Part shown: piece by piece, positions 62,404 to 64,000 of the stretch | Numbering within the stretch: the first letter of the stretch is position 1 | How the letters are laid out: every line of letters begins with the position of its first letter | DNA from: Candidatus Celerinatantimonas neptuna | GTDB lineage: Bacteria; Pseudomonadota; Gammaproteobacteria; Enterobacterales; Celerinatantimonadaceae | Length of the DNA: 64,000 nucleotides | NCBI GenBank assembly: GCA_911810475.1 | Contig: OU461276.1 | Location: 1,848,001 to 1,912,000 of the forward strand | Direction of reading: 5' to 3' | Notes under the pieces: generated by a model | Database searches by the model: none | Told to the model about the DNA's origin: nothing | The model's input: only the letters and a program-made list of their open reading frames with translations | Position numbers and translations under genes: made by a program

Positions 62404-62844
62404 ATGCAGCTGACGCGGTTTACCGATTATTGTATTCGCTCATTGATTTTAGTATCGACTCGCCCGCCAGAGCATTTAACTACGATTACTGAAATAGCGG
62501 AAACTTATCAGCTCTCAAGGAATCATGTCGTAAAAGTTGTTCATCGGCTTGGTCAGCTCGGATATTTACATACTCAACGTGGCAAGCATGGTGGTGTGAG
62601 ATTAGCACGGGAAGCTGAGAGTATTAAAATGGGGGAGCTGATTCGTGCAGTGGAACCCCGACATGCGCTGATTGATTGCAGTGCACCACATTGTTGTCTT
62701 GCTCACCAATGTAAGATGAAGTCAATCTTGAACCGGGCTATTCGTCTTTTCTATAATGAACTCGATCAATATACATTAGCCGATATTATTCGGGAACCAG
62801 ATGAGGTTTTCGAGTTGTTGAATGTGAGTGATGAGTTATTTTAG
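62404..62844 (+). CDS. nsrR: Rrf2-family nitric-oxide-sensing repressor NsrR
   Basis: A 146-residue Rrf2 protein. The helix-turn-helix starts at MQLTRFTDYCIRSLILVS, with recognition region YQLSRNHVVKVVHRLGQLGYLHTQRGKHGGVRLA. The iron-sulfur cysteines are C92, C97 and C103, spaced as in NsrR, with an extra C98. It binds a [2Fe-2S] or [4Fe-4S] cluster, loses it in nitric oxide, and de-represses NO-detoxifying genes. ATG 62404 follows GAGGATAG. The stop overlaps the next gene's start. Confidence 0.9.
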   Translation: MQLTRFTDYCIRSLILVSTRPPEHLTTITEIAETYQLSRNHVVKVVHRLGQLGYLHTQRGKHGGVRLAREAESIKMGELIRAVEPRHALIDCSAPHCCLAHQCKMKSILNRAIRLFYNELDQYTLADIIREPDEVFELLNVSDELF

Positions 62845-63204
62845 TGCATTAATCTATGTTCATATTATCAGTGCCATATTAAGTGTTTGCGGTTTTATTT
62901 TTCGCTGGCAGTATCTTCTGAAAAATACCCGCCTTCCAGGTTCAAAGCTATTTAAGATAGCGCCTCATGTCATCGATACGGTTTTGTTAGCCAGTGGTAT
63001 CTGGATGTGTATTTCGATTGATGAGTATCCGTTTACCAAGCTTTGGCTAACCGCAAAATTGTTGCTTCTTATTGTTTATATTGGTCTTGGAACTATGGCG
63101 TTAAAGTGTGCCAGGGATCGTCATCAAAGGTTGGTTTATGGGGTATTGCGATAGGTGTCTTTGTCGTTATCGCATTGATTGCGTACCTGCATAACTTGTT
63201 TTAG
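62831..63204 (+). pseudogene. sirB: SirB-family membrane protein with a late frameshift
   Basis: SirB2-like inner-membrane protein: YFSALIYVHIISAILSVCGFIFRWQYLL, LFKIAPHVIDTVLLASGIWMCIS and FTKLWLTAKLLLLIVYIGLGTMALKCA are the family core. The frame stops at 63154 after 107 residues, one helix early. The missing final helix (GIAIGVFVVIALIAYLHNLF, to a stop at 63202-63204) continues in another frame, starting about 63133. Restoring one base would give about 124 residues, the usual length. It may be a recent frameshift, a sequencing error, or a tolerated truncation. ATG 62831 overlaps the nsrR end. Confidence 0.7.
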
Positions 63205-64000
63205 GTGTGTCGCCAGTAACCGGGGAAGAGCAAAATTGCAACGGTTAAAATCTCAAGCCGCCCCATCAGCATACCCGTACTGAGCAACCATTTTGCGGCT
63301 TGTGGCAGTAATGCAAAGTTACTGCTGGGTCCGATAATTTCACCAATTCCTGGTCCTACGTTTGCGACAGCCGTAATTGCGCCACTGATTGATGTTGTTG
63401 GATCTAGCCCCAAAAAGCTTAATGCTGAAGAGAGTACGACGATCGTTAATACATAAGCGACTGAAAAAGCAATTACAGAGCGAATGATATCGTCATTTAC
63501 CGGTCGGTTGTTATAGCGTTGTGGAAAGATCCCTCGGGGATAAAGCAGCTGTCGAATCTGCTTATGGAATAAAGTTGCGGCAATTTGCAGACGGAATATT
63601 TTTAGTCCTCCGGCTGTGGAGCCTGAGCATGCACCAACGAGCATTAGAAAAATAAAGAGAGTCGTGGTGAAATGTCCCCATTGGCTGAAATCTGTCAGTC
63701 CATAGCCGGTGGTTGTGATAATAGAAAGTATATTAAATAAACTGATCCGCAGTGCGTCGCTGTATTGAAAGCTGGAATGTTGCCATAGCCATAAACTCAT
63801 GATGATGGCAATGACGACGATAAAGATTAGAAATCCACGAACCTGAGCATCATGAGTCAGTTCACGCAAATTGTGATGATGTATTGCTTGCACAAATAGC
63901 AGAAATGGTAGCCCGCCTAACAGCATGAAAAAAATGGCGTTCCAATGTGCTAATTTGCTGAAATGGGCCATGGACTGGTCAGATGTTGAGTAGCCTCCGG
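63201..64000 (-). CDS. trkH: TrkH-family potassium uptake protein (5' end missing)
   Basis: C-terminal 266 residues of a TrkH/KtrB potassium-transport subunit. The frame is open to the right edge (GGYSTSDQSMAHF, a filter-loop segment), so the first methionine inside the window at 63971 is not the start. NILSIITTTGYGLTDFSQWG, MLVGACSGSTAGGLKIFR (glycine-rich) and AITAVANVGPGIGEI are the second to fourth pore loops. TrkH takes up K+ with TrkA. The last three bases overlap the shifted end of sirB. Confidence 0.9.
   Translation of the reverse strand, partial: GGYSTSDQSMAHFSKLAHWNAIFFMLLGGLPFLLFVQAIHHHNLRELTHDAQVRGFLIFIVVIAIIMSLWLWQHSSFQYSDALRISLFNILSIITTTGYGLTDFSQWGHFTTTLFIFLMLVGACSGSTAGGLKIFRLQIAATLFHKQIRQLLYPRGIFPQRYNNRPVNDDIIRSVIAFSVAYVLTIVVLSSALSFLGLDPTTSISGAITAVANVGPGIGEIIGPSSNFALLPQAAKWLLSTGMLMGRLEILTVAILLFPGYWRHT

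Noticed and set aside
1-64000. CRISPR arrays, tRNA or rRNA genes, integrase genes
   Set aside because: No regularly spaced repeats, no cloverleaf with CCA end, no rRNA-like blocks and no integrase motifs were found by eye.

Overview
The window looks like the chromosome of a Gram-negative gammaproteobacterium of moderate GC content. A ugpBAEC/ugpQ locus, NsrR, SirB, TrkH, YagU, YdgA, PldB and Zur-, Pho- and CRP-type sites all point that way, to an Aeromonadales/Alteromonadales/Vibrionales-like relative of the enterics. The genus cannot be fixed from the sequence. No rRNA, tRNA, CRISPR array or intact transposase is visible.

Left part (1-16,200). A catabolic cluster for omega-amino acids or polyamines comes first: a partial ArgE-like deacetylase, a succinate-semialdehyde dehydrogenase, a class III aminotransferase, a HAD-like protein, an Lrp/AsnC regulator, a GNAT protein and a second aldehyde dehydrogenase. 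A 24-bp near-perfect palindrome sits in front of the HAD gene. Next is a deletion scar that fuses the 3' ends of a LysE exporter and a LysR regulator. It is followed by an alpha/beta hydrolase with two small DMT transporters and a divergent LysR gene, then an AT-rich stretch with a PAS/LuxR-type regulator, an MFS symporter, a methyltransferase and small or broken membrane genes.

Centre (16,313-40,302). This is a nearly complete extracellular contractile injection system (eCIS, Afp/PVC type). It is a long minus-strand array, read from right to left: cap (DUF4255), an unknown 269-aa protein, sheath, tube, second tube-like protein, DUF5908 protein, LysM hub, VgrG-like spike, PAAR tip, gp25-like wedge, large baseplate protein, fibre-like protein, Afp12-like baseplate protein, a 1595-aa tape measure, an AAA+ ATPase and an 831-aa exported, membrane-anchored GH18-like protein. 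Many junctions are ATGA overlaps, so the genes are probably translated as one unit. A convergent plus-strand gene encodes a DUF4157 protein, a family tied to eCIS cargo. A promoter-like sequence before the sheath and a strong hairpin after the tube could raise sheath and tube output over the baseplate genes. The most unusual parts are the GH18-like anchor, which lacks the catalytic glutamate, the stand-alone DUF4157 protein, and the internal repeats of the tape measure.

Right part (40,303-64,000). Ordinary chromosomal genes: a chemoreceptor; LysR plus lrgAB with a perfect CRP core site; a COG0523 GTPase behind a Zur box; yagU; ydgA; a cyclase; a MerR/carboxymuconolactone decarboxylase/CurA-like electrophile-response cluster with a MerR-type promoter; a phytase-like lipoprotein; ugpQ divergent from ugpBAEC over a four-half-site Pho box; a Cof phosphatase; pldB; a DUF2214-type membrane protein; DUF1820; nsrR; a frameshifted sirB; and a partial trkH that runs off the right edge.
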